Below are positions 21,859-30,294 of a stretch of 64,000 nt of DNA, piece after piece; the first letter of the stretch is position 1; each line of letters starts with the position of its first letter. A program made the position numbers and the translations under genes. A model generated the notes under the pieces. That model was not told the DNA's origin, did not search any database, and saw only the letters and a list, made by a program, of their open reading frames with translations. This stretch comes from Jannaschia marina (GTDB lineage: Bacteria > Pseudomonadota > Alphaproteobacteria > Rhodobacterales > Rhodobacteraceae). Location of the stretch: assembly GCF_013404595.1 (NCBI RefSeq), contig NZ_JABVAX010000004.1, forward strand, positions 1 to 64,000. The letters are read 5' to 3'.

Positions 21859-22548
21859 TCAGTCGAAATCCTCGGAGGCGAGCATTTGCCGGATCTCCCG
21901 GCGCACCAGCTTGCGCACGTTCCGCGTGATCCGTTCCCCAAGTTCGCCCGCAAGTTCCTGCCGCACGATCTCGGCGATGAGGTCGCGCAGGGCTTCGTCG
22001 TCCCCGACCGTGGCCGAGAGATCGGCAACGCCGGCCTCAGTTGCGGGCATGTCCGACACCGGAGCCGCGGGAGCGTCATGTCCCTCGGAGGCTTCGGCGA
22101 CCTCGAAATCGGTGTCCTCGGCGTAGTCCGATGCCGGGAAGGGGGCTGTGACGTCTTCCGCCGTGGCGGACATGTCCGCTTCGCCGTGCGCCGGCACTTC
22201 CTCCGCCTCGACCGGGAGCGGGACGTCCGGGGCAAGATCCCCGCTGTCCCAGACCTCTGCCGGTGCACTCGTATCCCGAAGGTCGGTCGTGATCGCCGCG
22301 ATCTCTTCGGGCAGGGCGGTCGTGACGTGTTCCGCGTCCCGGCCATCCCGCTCGTCCTGGGCGAGCGACCGGATCATCTGGAACGGATCCTCGGGCTCCG
22401 TCACCCGATGGCTGTCGTCGAGAACGAGCGTCGGCCCCTCGGTTTTCGCCGTGTCGGCCGCCTTGGCGGCGGCCGCAGGCCCGGCCTCGTTCGCCACGAG
22501 CCGACGGATGGACGACAGAACGTCCTCGATATCATGTGGTTGTGCCAT
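21859..22548 (-). CDS. PopZ-like (DUF2497-type) polar organiser protein
   Basis: The 229-residue protein has the PopZ architecture. A short N-terminal helix binds partners (DIEDVLSSIRRLVANEAG). A long acidic, Pro/Ala-rich disordered middle follows (about 35-175). The C-terminal helices are for oligomerisation (RDLIAEIVRQELAGELGERI ... RKLVRREIRQML). In Caulobacter PopZ anchors the chromosome origin and cell-cycle regulators at the poles; that role is inferred here. It lies downstream of tolC on the minus strand with a 117-bp gap. Confidence 0.7.
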   Translation of the reverse strand: MAQPHDIEDVLSSIRRLVANEAGPAAAAKAADTAKTEGPTLVLDDSHRVTEPEDPFQMIRSLAQDERDGRDAEHVTTALPEEIAAITTDLRDTSAPAEVWDSGDLAPDVPLPVEAEEVPAHGEADMSATAEDVTAPFPASDYAEDTDFEVAEASEGHDAPAAPVSDMPATEAGVADLSATVGDDEALRDLIAEIVRQELAGELGERITRNVRKLVRREIRQMLASEDFD

Positions 22549-22665
22549 TGCCCGACCCCATCTCTGCCTAGCGTCAAGGCGATCTTGCGCCGCCTTGTTC
22601 TCAGCCTAGCACATCTGCCCCCCCGCCCGTCCAGCGGGGAGCGTCGAAAGCGTTAACTTCCGCGC

Positions 22666-24063
22666 TCAGTTGCGACCGAACCGCTGCAACACGGAATCGA
22701 GTCGGTTGCCGCGCTCGGAGCGCGTCTCGATCGGCGTGCGGGGCGCGTTCGACACGGCATTGTAATAGTCCGTCGGATCGTACCGCTCGACCGTCAGGCC
22801 GAGGTGGTCCGTCGTCAGCAGCCCGATGGAGGCCAGCACGCTGTAGACGGCGATCTGCGCGTCGGTCTCGGCCTGGAGCTGATCGACGCGGGCCAGCAGC
22901 AGCTCCTGCTCGGCGTCGAGCACGTCGAGCGTCGTCCGCGCTCCGAGCTGCGCCTCCTCGCGGAAGCCCTCGAAGGCCAGCTGTGCCGAACGCACCCCCT
23001 GGCGCGTAGCCGTGATCTGGGCCCGCGCGACCTCGAGCCCGGCCCAGGCCCGGCCGACGCCCTCCACGATCTCGCGGCTGGTCTGCCCCAGGGCCGAGCG
23101 AGAGGCCTGGGCCTGGGCGATGGCACGCCGTTGCAGCGCCGGCAGGCGGCCGCCGGTGTAGATCGGTATGTTGCCGGTGACCCCGAGGGAGAGGGTGTCG
23201 TTGTCGGGCCGCGTCCGCTGCGCCGTGCCGCGAAGTTCGACGCTCGGCAGCCGGTCGGCGGCGGCCGCGTCGGCGAGCTGGGTGAGCGACGCGATGTCGT
23301 GCTGTCCGGCGGAGATGAGCGGATGGATCTGCAATGCCAGCTGCTGCGCGCGATCGACGGACGGCGGCAGTTCGGGCAGCGAGGGCGGGGCCTGCAGCCC
23401 GCCCTGCGGCAGGCGGCCGATCGTGAGGCGGTAGACCTCGGACTGAACGTCGACCTCTCCGCGCGCCGCCGCCAGTGCGGACCGCGCCGCCGCCAGGCGG
23501 GACTCGGCCAATGCGACGTCGGTGCGCGTGACCTCGCCCACCTCGAACCGGTCGCGCGCCGCCGTGAGCTGCTGGTTGATGAGGCGCACGTTGCTCTCGC
23601 GCACGTCCACCGTTCGCGCCGCCAGCCGCAGGTTCAGATAGGCATTCACGGCGTCGAGGAGGACGCCCTGCTCGAACTGGATCAGGCGATAGCGCGCGGC
23701 CAGCACGGCCTCCTTGGCCGCCGACAGCCGCATGTGCCGCTGACCGCCGTCGGCCAGCGTATAGTCGAGGATGAGGGAAAGCGTGCCGGTCGTCGTGGTC
23801 GTGCGGGTGCTGAACTGGTCGAAGATCACGGACTTGGTGTAGTTCGCCTGGAAGTTCAGCGTCGGGCGCAGGGCCGCGACGGCGACCGCGACGTCCTCGT
23901 CGGTGACCCGCAGCAGCAACTCCTGCTGTTCGAGCGACGGAGAGCTGCGATAGGCGTGGACGAGTGCGTCGCTGAGCGACTCCGCCCAGGCGGGCAGGGC
24001 ACCGAGCAGCGACAAGGCCCCCGCGGCGACCCCGCCGCGCAGCCACGACCGCCGGCGGCTCAC
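22666..24063 (-). CDS. tolC: TolC-family outer-membrane efflux/secretion protein
   Basis: The 465-residue product has a signal peptide (1-27, ending PAWAES). Two OEP repeats of the TolC fold follow, with the typical long helices (ESRLAAARSALAAARGEVDV; ARTTLDVLDAEQELLLARVD) and YxLADGGQRHMRLSAAKE strand-helix transitions. It would form a trimeric channel joined to an inner-membrane efflux or type I secretion pump encoded elsewhere. Its start overlaps the stop of pcm by 4 bp (ATGA), so the two are co-translated. Confidence 0.93.
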   Translation of the reverse strand: MSRRRSWLRGGVAAGALSLLGALPAWAESLSDALVHAYRSSPSLEQQELLLRVTDEDVAVAVAALRPTLNFQANYTKSVIFDQFSTRTTTTTGTLSLILDYTLADGGQRHMRLSAAKEAVLAARYRLIQFEQGVLLDAVNAYLNLRLAARTVDVRESNVRLINQQLTAARDRFEVGEVTRTDVALAESRLAAARSALAAARGEVDVQSEVYRLTIGRLPQGGLQAPPSLPELPPSVDRAQQLALQIHPLISAGQHDIASLTQLADAAAADRLPSVELRGTAQRTRPDNDTLSLGVTGNIPIYTGGRLPALQRRAIAQAQASRSALGQTSREIVEGVGRAWAGLEVARAQITATRQGVRSAQLAFEGFREEAQLGARTTLDVLDAEQELLLARVDQLQAETDAQIAVYSVLASIGLLTTDHLGLTVERYDPTDYYNAVSNAPRTPIETRSERGNRLDSVLQRFGRN

Positions 24064-24713
24064 AGCACGAACCCCTCGGCCTTGGCGAACCCCGGCAGCA
24101 CGGGACCGGTCGCGTTGAAGGCGAACCGCCAGCCCAGGCGCCCCTCGACCCGTTGGCCGACCCTGACCTCGCCGTTCGCGCCGTCGGCGAAGATCGCGGC
24201 GATCCGCCCGCCTTCGCCCAGCTGCTCCAGAAGCGCGTCGGGCAGTTTCTCCACCGCGCCTTCGACCACGATCACGTCGAAAGGCGCGGCCTTCGCCGCC
24301 CCCTCGGCGAGCGCGCTTTCGAGGACGGCCACCGTGTCGATCCCGGTCTGGGCGAGGTTGGCTTCTGCGTCGCGGGCAAGCTCCGCGTCCTCCTCGACCA
24401 TGACGACGGAGTCGGCCATATGGGCAAGCACCGCGGTCGAATAGCCGAGCCCGCCGCCGATCACGAGCACCTGGTCCTCACGCTGGATGTCGAGCGCGTC
24501 GAGCAGCTTCGCCAGCGTCCGCGCGTCCATCATCTCGCGCCCCGGGGCCAGCGTCACCGGCGCGTCCATATAGGCGACGGAAGCCGCGGCGGCGGGCACG
24601 AAGGCCTCGCGCGGGACGTCCAGCATCGCCGCTATGATCGGGAACTTCGTCACATCGGAGGGGCGGACCTGGGTGTCCACCATGATCGTGCGGAGCGTCT
24701 CGGGCGCGGTCAT
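24060..24713 (-). CDS. pcm: Protein-L-isoaspartate O-methyltransferase family protein
   Basis: This SAM-dependent methyltransferase would repair isoaspartyl residues in aged proteins. The 217-residue protein has motif I VLVIGGGLGYSTAVLA, where the family more often has GTGSGY. It also has an acidic motif (VMVEEDAELA) and post I FDVIVVEGAV. This variant, lacking some isoaspartate-specific residues, is usual next to tolC in Rhodobacterales, so its real substrate is uncertain. It forms an ATGA overlap with tolC. Confidence 0.85.
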   Translation of the reverse strand: MTAPETLRTIMVDTQVRPSDVTKFPIIAAMLDVPREAFVPAAAASVAYMDAPVTLAPGREMMDARTLAKLLDALDIQREDQVLVIGGGLGYSTAVLAHMADSVVMVEEDAELARDAEANLAQTGIDTVAVLESALAEGAAKAAPFDVIVVEGAVEKLPDALLEQLGEGGRIAAIFADGANGEVRVGQRVEGRLGWRFAFNATGPVLPGFAKAEGFVL

Positions 24714-24852
24714 TGTCTGAACTCATCGGTTTATTTCTGCCTGGTTTCAGAAAGCACGTCTCGCGCATCGCCGCAACGACGAAGGCCCTCCGGCCGGCCA
24801 AGATGCGCTTGCGGCCCCCGAACCGAGGCGCTAGAGCAACCCTCACCACGGC

Positions 24853-24926
24853 GGCGAGTTGGCGGAGTGGTGACGCAGCGGATTGCAAATCCGTGTACAC
24901 CGGTTCGATTCCGGTACTCGCCTCCA
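24853..24926 (+). tRNA. tRNA-Cys (anticodon GCA), integration site of the islands
   Basis: This is a complete cloverleaf. The acceptor GGCGAGT pairs with ACTCGCC. The anticodon loop is TTGCAAA, giving anticodon GCA. The T arm is CCGG-TTCGATT-CCGG, and CCA is encoded (24924-24926). Its 3' 47 bases recur exactly at 35700-35746 and its last 18 bases recur at 50286-50303, marking it as attL for two tandem islands. Confidence 0.96.
24880..24926 (+). repeat. attL of island 1 (3' part of tRNA-Cys)
   Basis: This 47-bp segment from the anticodon arm to the CCA end of tRNA-Cys is identical to 35700-35746. The last 22 bases plus flank (24909-24930) also match 50286-50307. It is the insertion core used by tyrosine integrases at tRNA genes. 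Integration here leaves the tRNA gene intact. Confidence 0.9.
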
Positions 24927-25000
24927 TTTATTTTCAAGCACTTGGCTCACCTCATAGATTGCGCGGAGTGCGCGGTTTACAGGGGCGTTTACAGTTTTGT

Positions 25001-26050
25001 TCACTGTCCACCCCCTTTTGCTTGTGCCAGCTTGACCAGCACAGCATCCGTTTCGCCCGGTGAAACGCGGGCGTAATGCTCGATGACGTTGGCGGCATGG
25101 CGGATGGACCAGCCCATGTGATTGGCAATTTCAGACAGGCTCAGGCCCGCATTGAGCAACCGTGTCGCGGCGGTGCCCCGGCAATCCTGCAAGCGCAGAT
25201 CGCGGCTCAGGCCCGCTTTGTCCCGCCACTGGCGCAGGCCCTCAGAGGCCCGGTGTTCGGTCAGTTGATTCCCGCTGGCATTGGTCAGGATCAACAGGCG
25301 GTCGCGCGGCGTAGTGTCGATCATCTTGGCCAGTTCGGGCGTGATGGGGATATGCGCCAGACGGCCCCGCTTATTCGTGCGGACCCTCAGACGCCGCCCC
25401 GCCGGGGTTTGCTCCACCGCGCCGGTGGTCAGCCTAATCAGGTCGCCAGGGCGCAGGCCGGTTTCACACGCAACGCAGAGAATGCGGCGCACCCATTCCG
25501 GGGCCTTGGCGTCGATTGCCTCACGATCCGCTGGGGTCCAGACGATCTCCGAACGGTCCACCTCATAGAGCCGGGGCAGTCTGTGGCAGTGATGCTCAGA
25601 CAGCTTGCCCTCTTCCACCGCCCAATTCAGGACGCGGACGGCATGGGTGCCCGCCATATCGTGTTGCTTGGGCGAGTGCTTCCACTGCGCCCGCCATGCG
25701 TTCACCTCGCCCCGTGACCCGCGTTCCTCGAAGATCACCGCCGGGGCGTCGTGGAAATGCTTAGCGAAGCGCAGCGCCCACTTGCGCAGGTCAGCCTTGG
25801 ACCGCTCGACCTTGGGCATGGCGGCACTGTCCAGAAATTCGTCTACCAGCTTGGGGATCATAAACATGGCCGGGGCTGGACGCTCCACACACTCAGCGAA
25901 AGCAATGAAAAAGTCCGGGTCGGTCGGGTTGCGCTTGTCGTCCTCCCAAAACTTGGGGGCACCGCGCCCGCGCCATGCGTAGAAGTGAAACCGGCTCTTG
26001 CCGCTGGCCAGCTTGCGCCGGACCCGATGGACACCCTTAGGAAGCTGCAT
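25001..26050 (-). CDS. Tyrosine-type integrase of island 1
   Basis: The 349-residue recombinase catalyses site-specific integration and excision at tRNA-Cys. The C-terminal catalytic domain shows Arg200 (ETGLRPGD), a likely Lys227 (TNKRGR), Arg291, His311 (NHMGW) and the nucleophile Tyr326 (IEHYARV). The usual His of the HxxR box is replaced: the segment reads LQDCRGTAATR with Gln288. It lies 74 bp from attL and reads toward it, a normal phage-like arrangement. Its start overlaps the stop of the upstream small gene. Confidence 0.9.
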   Translation of the reverse strand: MQLPKGVHRVRRKLASGKSRFHFYAWRGRGAPKFWEDDKRNPTDPDFFIAFAECVERPAPAMFMIPKLVDEFLDSAAMPKVERSKADLRKWALRFAKHFHDAPAVIFEERGSRGEVNAWRAQWKHSPKQHDMAGTHAVRVLNWAVEEGKLSEHHCHRLPRLYEVDRSEIVWTPADREAIDAKAPEWVRRILCVACETGLRPGDLIRLTTGAVEQTPAGRRLRVRTNKRGRLAHIPITPELAKMIDTTPRDRLLILTNASGNQLTEHRASEGLRQWRDKAGLSRDLRLQDCRGTAATRLLNAGLSLSEIANHMGWSIRHAANVIEHYARVSPGETDAVLVKLAQAKGGGQ

Positions 26051-26228
26051 TGCGTTTCGCCTTCCACCTGTCCAGTTCGGTCATGGTCGGATCGTCAGGC
26101 CCGCCCTGGCCCCACTGAATCTCGGTGCCATCGGCGCACTTGATTGTGCCCGAGGTGATGCCCTCAGCCTTGAGGCCCTTGGCAATCGCAATCACGTCTT
26201 TGGGGAGAGGAACGCTAGGACGCGGCAT
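26037..26228 (-). CDS. Small protein upstream of the integrase, function unknown
   Basis: The 63-residue product is MPRPSVPLPKDVIAIAKG followed by a short strand-rich part (TSGTIKCADGTEIQWGQGG). It overlaps the integrase start by 14 bp, and its own start touches the stop of the next upstream gene, so it belongs to the same transcript. Small proteins of this kind directly upstream of integrases are frequent in Rhodobacteraceae prophages. A role in excision control is only a guess. Confidence 0.65.
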   Translation of the reverse strand: MPRPSVPLPKDVIAIAKGLKAEGITSGTIKCADGTEIQWGQGGPDDPTMTELDRWKAKRNAAS

Positions 26229-26980
26229 CAGTCGGTGACCCCCGCAAGGAAACGGCCCACCTCGCCCAGCGTGTGAATGGAGAACCGGCGTTCGGTTTCC
26301 ATGTCACCGCGCCGCACCGGGTGGCCGTCCGCCTCGATCCGGTCAATCGCATAGTCTGTCAGGTTGCGGCCATCGTAATGGTAGCCCCCGGAAGGGGCGT
26401 AGAATTGTTCCTCGAAATACTCTTGGTCGTCGGCGTCGATAACCGAGAATTGGAACCGGGTGATTTCGGCGGGGCTTTCAAAGCTGACAGCGATAGTGAA
26501 GTGCTTCACCATCAATTTGGGCGGCTCGGGCTTATCCTCAGGTGGGTCAATGTTGTAGCGGGCGCTACCCATCCAAAGGAAAAGGCCCTCTAACACGTCG
26601 ATGGCAGAATGGGCCGTGGGGAGGTCGGTGACGGTCGTGATGTTCAGGCGCTGCAATTCCCAAGCGGGCGACAGTGGGTTTTTGCCCGATCCAATTTTGC
26701 CTTCCCCAGTGGGTGCCCAGTCAGCAACGCGGTGCCCGTGACCCCGCGACGTGTCCGCCCTGGCGATAAACTCCCCGGCGTCTTTGATCGTGTTCGATCC
26801 GCAGATTGCAAAGATCAGCTTGGCCGCGTCGCGGGCCGTCACCTGCGCCGCGCTACGGCCCCGCCCGCCTTTGGTCACTTCCCCAGCCTCACGCAGAACG
26901 CGCCACGCAGTTGCCGCAGTGGTTTCATCAACCCCGAGGGTCGCAGCTACTTTCTTCGTGAGTTGGCCGGGTGTGGGCAT
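26228..26980 (-). CDS. Island protein with N-terminal HTH-like region, function unknown
   Basis: In this 250-residue protein, the first ~55 residues (TKKVAATLGVDETTAATAWR, then GGRGRSAAQVTARDAAKL) look like a winged-helix or HTH DNA-binding segment. The remainder is strand-rich with no family I recognise. There is no signal peptide or membrane segment. Its stop shares bases with the start of the 63-residue gene. It could be the element's regulator, since no other repressor is evident, but this is inference. Confidence 0.6.
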   Translation of the reverse strand: MPTPGQLTKKVAATLGVDETTAATAWRVLREAGEVTKGGRGRSAAQVTARDAAKLIFAICGSNTIKDAGEFIARADTSRGHGHRVADWAPTGEGKIGSGKNPLSPAWELQRLNITTVTDLPTAHSAIDVLEGLFLWMGSARYNIDPPEDKPEPPKLMVKHFTIAVSFESPAEITRFQFSVIDADDQEYFEEQFYAPSGGYHYDGRNLTDYAIDRIEADGHPVRRGDMETERRFSIHTLGEVGRFLAGVTD

Positions 26981-27067
26981 GATGGGGTCTCGCCTGCTTT
27001 CATTGGAAACCTATACCAATGGGGAGAGTCATGCAACCCCATTGGTTCTCGGTTCCGATGAAAAGTC

Positions 27068-27523
27068 TCAGGCCGATTGGGTCGCCCGGTATGCCTCAAT
27101 CTCAACCGTGACGCCCTGCATCACGTCATCAATGTCTGCGCCAGTTTGTGTCACCAGCTTCAGGCCAGCCGTCAGCAGGGTCTTTTCGTGGTCGTCAAAT
27201 TTGCCCAGCAGTTCGGACCACTCGTCCATCTCAGGCGTGATCCGATGCTTTTCGCGGTAGACGGCCAGAGGCCCGCGAACGTGGCCGGAAAAGAACCAAT
27301 CAAGGTTCAGGCCCTCGCGTCCGCAGAACCCGATTAGTTCATCGGTCAACAGCAGCGCGTCGGGCTCGTCTTTGTCATATGCCAGCGGCGGGGGCGTCAG
27401 TTCAAAGTTTGCGCAGAACCATGCCAAGCGCCCCTCAGGCGTGGTCATGTCCGCGTCATTCTCGTTGTAAAACGTGTAGCTGAGGCTGGGTGTTTCAACG
27501 TGTGTAGGTTTGGGATTTGTCAT
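27068..27523 (-). CDS. Island hypothetical protein
   Basis: The 151-residue acidic protein starts at MTNPKPTHVETPSLSYTF; an open extension upstream to 27592 has no better start signal. The segment LIGFCGREGLNLDWFFSGHV suggests a helical, possibly DNA-associated fold. The C-terminus (HEKTLLTAGLKLVTQTGADI) is amphipathic. No family is recognised. It is followed by an 87-bp gap before the HTH-like gene. Confidence 0.55.
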   Translation of the reverse strand: MTNPKPTHVETPSLSYTFYNENDADMTTPEGRLAWFCANFELTPPPLAYDKDEPDALLLTDELIGFCGREGLNLDWFFSGHVRGPLAVYREKHRITPEMDEWSELLGKFDDHEKTLLTAGLKLVTQTGADIDDVMQGVTVEIEAYRATQSA

Positions 27524-27816
27524 TTCGTTTCTCACTGGTTTCGGCTTTCTAAGGTCGTTGCCCGGTGCGTCCGGGTGCCGGGGTGTTAGCAACTTGCCAG
27601 TGAGACAAGCGTGACGATTTTCCCGTGAAGGTCTTGTATGACGCCACCACCCCGGCCTACGTTGGTCGGGTGAGTGATCGCCGCCAAGCGTTCACTAGTT
27701 CTGCCGTTCCACGCGCCAACGTGGAAACCTTGCCAAAGGTTGTGCGGTATATCACTGGTCCGGGTTGCTACGCCCACGGAGACGATGCCCTAAAAGCCTA
27801 TGCGATGGAAGCCCCC
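27524..27816. other. Non-coding gap in island 1 between structural and control genes
   Basis: No convincing gene is seen in this 293-bp stretch. A 63-residue minus-strand frame at 27586-27777 has no SD and no recognisable similarity. The gap separates the head-gene transcript from the integrase-side genes and probably holds the promoter of the latter. Confidence 0.4.
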
Positions 27817-28065
27817 TTACGGGGATGTCATCTCTTGACCTCGATATGCTTCACGTATTGCAGACCGCACTGCCCGGTAAGCCAAGTTGTTGATCGTGAC
27901 GGGTGGCGGCATCTTCACGACGCGCCCTTTTGGGGTTGATCTCAGTTCACAGCTGTAGACGCGCACCGGTCCAACTTGGCATGTGAACCGGGCCAGAATG
28001 CGCGCACCGTCGTCCGCGTCCTCATCTGTCTTGATGATTTCAAGAATCGCTACCGGGACTGTCAT
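27817..28065 (-). CDS. Small island protein downstream of portal
   Basis: The 82-residue product begins MTVPVAILEIIKTDEDADDG. Its ATG overlaps the portal stop (ATGA) and follows a GGGAGG SD, good evidence of translation. It is strand-rich and basic at the C-terminus. The position, last gene of the head module, would fit a head-completion or decoration role, but no family is recognised. Confidence 0.6.
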   Translation of the reverse strand: MTVPVAILEIIKTDEDADDGARILARFTCQVGPVRVYSCELRSTPKGRVVKMPPPVTINNLAYRAVRSAIREAYRGQEMTSP

Positions 28066-29120
28066 TCCTCCCAATCCACCAGCTTAAGCGCCATGTCCGG
28101 ATCAACGCCCGCTTCTTTCGCCGCCGCCAATGCCGCGACCACTGCCGTCATCGCCCTTGCCCGTCCACCAGCATCGAAGGCTTGCAGGGGGCGCATCACG
28201 TCCATCGTCACCGTCTGGCCCAGCTTGTCGGATGCCTCCTGCGCCATCAGCTCCACGACAGGTTGCAATGCCCATTGCGCCAGGTGTCGCTGCGCCTCCC
28301 GCACCATCGGTCCCGTGGTCGCGGGATTCGCCAGACCGGGCAGAACGCCGAACGCCATGCAGATCCCAGCTTGCGCCGATGCCAGAGTCTCCCGCGTCAT
28401 GGCCTTGGACAGATCGGGCGTCAGGTCGTGAGGCTTCCAATCCTGCACTGGCGACGGCCCACCAGCGGCGGTAACGTTCACCGACTCACGCACCAGAACC
28501 TTCCCGCGCATCGCACGGAACCCCCGTGCAATCGTCGTAAGGTCCGTCTCAGGAGCCTCAGGAAATGGTAGGACCGCCGACCCCAGAGGGGCCGTGTCAA
28601 AGACTTCCGACAGCGCGGTTTCGACCGCATTCAACAGCCCGGCCGTCAGGGATGCACGACGCAGAGGCGCGGTTCCAAGCCAGGGTGCAGCAGGGTCAGC
28701 ACCGATCCTGACGTGAAGGACTTCCCCGGCAAGTGCCGTGCGGGTCCGTCCTCCGCCCGCCTCAGACACCGATAGGCGATAGGCAGTCGGGCGGCCGTCG
28801 CGGGTGCGCACGTCCCAGTCGGTGGCCGGCGTCAGGCGTTCGTCGCCGATCAGGAATAGCGCTTCACCTCGCAGTGCCAGTGACCGGCCTGCCATCGCAA
28901 GCGATACGCGATCCAGAACGTCGGTTCCGGTCACGTCCGCCATGCCGATCCCACCTTCCCAGAGGCTAACGCAGGATTGTGCGGTCGCCGTCAGCTCGGC
29001 AATGCCCGTGCGCCCAGACAGGTAGGACTCCCGCGCCGCCATGATCTCGGCGGTGAAGCCGGCCCCAGAGGACCGGGTTTCGATATTCGGGTCTTCCGCC
29101 CGTCTCTTGAATGGCCACAT
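28062..29120 (-). CDS. Phage portal protein (HK97/lambda type), island 1
   Basis: In this 352-residue protein, the dodecameric portal forms the DNA entry vertex of the head and docks the terminase. Evidence is the short N-terminal MWPFKRRAEDP, the segment AWLGTAPLRRASLTAGLLNAV and a C-terminal part ASAQAGICMAFGVLPGLANPAT, which is the usual portal 'FGVPP' region. It is shorter than many HK97 portals (about 400). A strong SD (AGGAGGG) precedes the ATG. It sits directly after the connector gene with a two-base gap. Confidence 0.85.
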   Translation of the reverse strand: MWPFKRRAEDPNIETRSSGAGFTAEIMAARESYLSGRTGIAELTATAQSCVSLWEGGIGMADVTGTDVLDRVSLAMAGRSLALRGEALFLIGDERLTPATDWDVRTRDGRPTAYRLSVSEAGGGRTRTALAGEVLHVRIGADPAAPWLGTAPLRRASLTAGLLNAVETALSEVFDTAPLGSAVLPFPEAPETDLTTIARGFRAMRGKVLVRESVNVTAAGGPSPVQDWKPHDLTPDLSKAMTRETLASAQAGICMAFGVLPGLANPATTGPMVREAQRHLAQWALQPVVELMAQEASDKLGQTVTMDVMRPLQAFDAGGRARAMTAVVAALAAAKEAGVDPDMALKLVDWEE

Positions 29121-29122
29121 GG

Positions 29123-29680
29123 TTAGGCCCTCCTGTAGGGGCGCAGCAGGTCAGCAGCGCCAGACCACGCCAAGGCGCGGGCGAGCCACGCCGGGTTTCG
29201 TTCGATGGACTCTGACAGATCGCCGCCAATCTGGCCGGTGTGTGACGATGCGCCCGGCCGTCCGGTCAGCATGTTCGACGTCTGCCCGTCCGCCGAATAC
29301 TCGGCCAACCGGCGATATGCTTCCTGAACGGCGGCGGGCACTTCGCCGGCCCCGACCGTCGCGGTAATCCGATAAGGACCGTGATCGGGTAGGATGTAAC
29401 CGCCGAGGGGCGAGGCCGACAACGCCACAGGAACGAACGCGCCGCCCCGCCAGACCTCCGCTGCCGCCTCGATCACCGGTGCCAGCGGTGGCGTCCAATC
29501 GCCATCGCCCTCAACCGTCCAGACGACTTCGCGGGGTGTCCAGCGATACGCGACCCATTGTTCGATCCGGGACCAGACTGCGCCAGGGTCAAGCGCATCC
29601 GCTTTAGGTGAGAGGCCGTCCGCCTTGGGGGGATACCCTGCCACCCCAACCGTCTCGACCTGTTTCAGCATTACCGCCAT
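29123..29680 (-). CDS. Head-tail connector-like protein, island 1
   Basis: The 185-residue protein resembles phage gp6-type connectors: helical, with a central WRGGAFVPVAL/GPYRITATVGAGEVPAAVQEAYRRLAEY segment that matches the pattern of DUF-type head-completion proteins. It sits between the protease and portal genes. It starts nine bases inside the end of the protease gene and follows a GGGAGGG SD. An internal ATG (29671) forms a TAATG overlap and is an alternative start. Confidence 0.65.
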   Translation of the reverse strand: MAVMLKQVETVGVAGYPPKADGLSPKADALDPGAVWSRIEQWVAYRWTPREVVWTVEGDGDWTPPLAPVIEAAAEVWRGGAFVPVALSASPLGGYILPDHGPYRITATVGAGEVPAAVQEAYRRLAEYSADGQTSNMLTGRPGASSHTGQIGGDLSESIERNPAWLARALAWSGAADLLRPYRRA

Positions 29681-30294
29681 GTGTAGGCCCTCCCTTGGTG
29701 GCGCAGCGGCACCCCGAACGCCGGGGGCGTATCCCAGGACCGTGCTTCGATTTGGGTCTCGTCATAGGCCGGACGGGTCACAACACTCAGTTCGTAGAGC
29801 AGCGCGGCCATCACCGTGCGGATCACCGCGTTATGTGCCCCGTTCTCCGGGTCGTGGCCTTCGTCCTCGACCTTCTCGGCCTCCGCGACCGCGCGCTTCG
29901 GCGGGATGCGAAACCCCGGCGATATGCCCACGATCAACCCGGCAGACATCGCGGCGAGGAAGTCGCGAACATAGGAGACGTCTTGCATTTCTGGGGTGAT
30001 CGTTGCCTCGAACGTCAGCGCGTCGTCGGTGTCCTCGATCTTGAGAGTTCCCGCCTTCCTCGATGCCAAGGGGCGGTCATAGGAATGGCCGACCAGCAGG
30101 TGAATGTCCTCCTCTGGCCGGTCAACGCGATACGCGAACGCGCGCGGCGCGATGACTTCCTTGCGGGGGCGACCGGATCGCCCCCCATCGGACAGGACTG
30201 CCCGTTTTCCATAGGGGAAGCGGCCCGCCAGTGCCATCGCGCCGGATGCCCGCTTGCGCAGCTCAAGGCCGCCGTCGTGACCGCCCCAGAGCAT
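29671..30294 (-). CDS. Prohead maturation protease (HK97 family, S14/U35-like), island 1
   Basis: The 207-residue protease cleaves the scaffold domain of the capsid protein during head assembly. The family pattern is visible: LAGRFPYGKRAVLSD near the N-terminus, HLLVGHSYDRPLASRKAGTLKIED with the catalytic His, and LYELSVVTRPAYDETQIEAR with the Ser of the ELS motif. The ATG overlaps the capsid stop as TGATG. Other in-frame starts upstream overlap the capsid gene and lack homology. Confidence 0.88.
   Translation of the reverse strand: MLWGGHDGGLELRKRASGAMALAGRFPYGKRAVLSDGGRSGRPRKEVIAPRAFAYRVDRPEEDIHLLVGHSYDRPLASRKAGTLKIEDTDDALTFEATITPEMQDVSYVRDFLAAMSAGLIVGISPGFRIPPKRAVAEAEKVEDEGHDPENGAHNAVIRTVMAALLYELSVVTRPAYDETQIEARSWDTPPAFGVPLRHQGRAYTWR

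Noticed and set aside
27586..27777. 63-residue minus-strand frame in island 1
   Set aside because: It has no SD or recognisable similarity, and is separated from the neighbouring transcripts.
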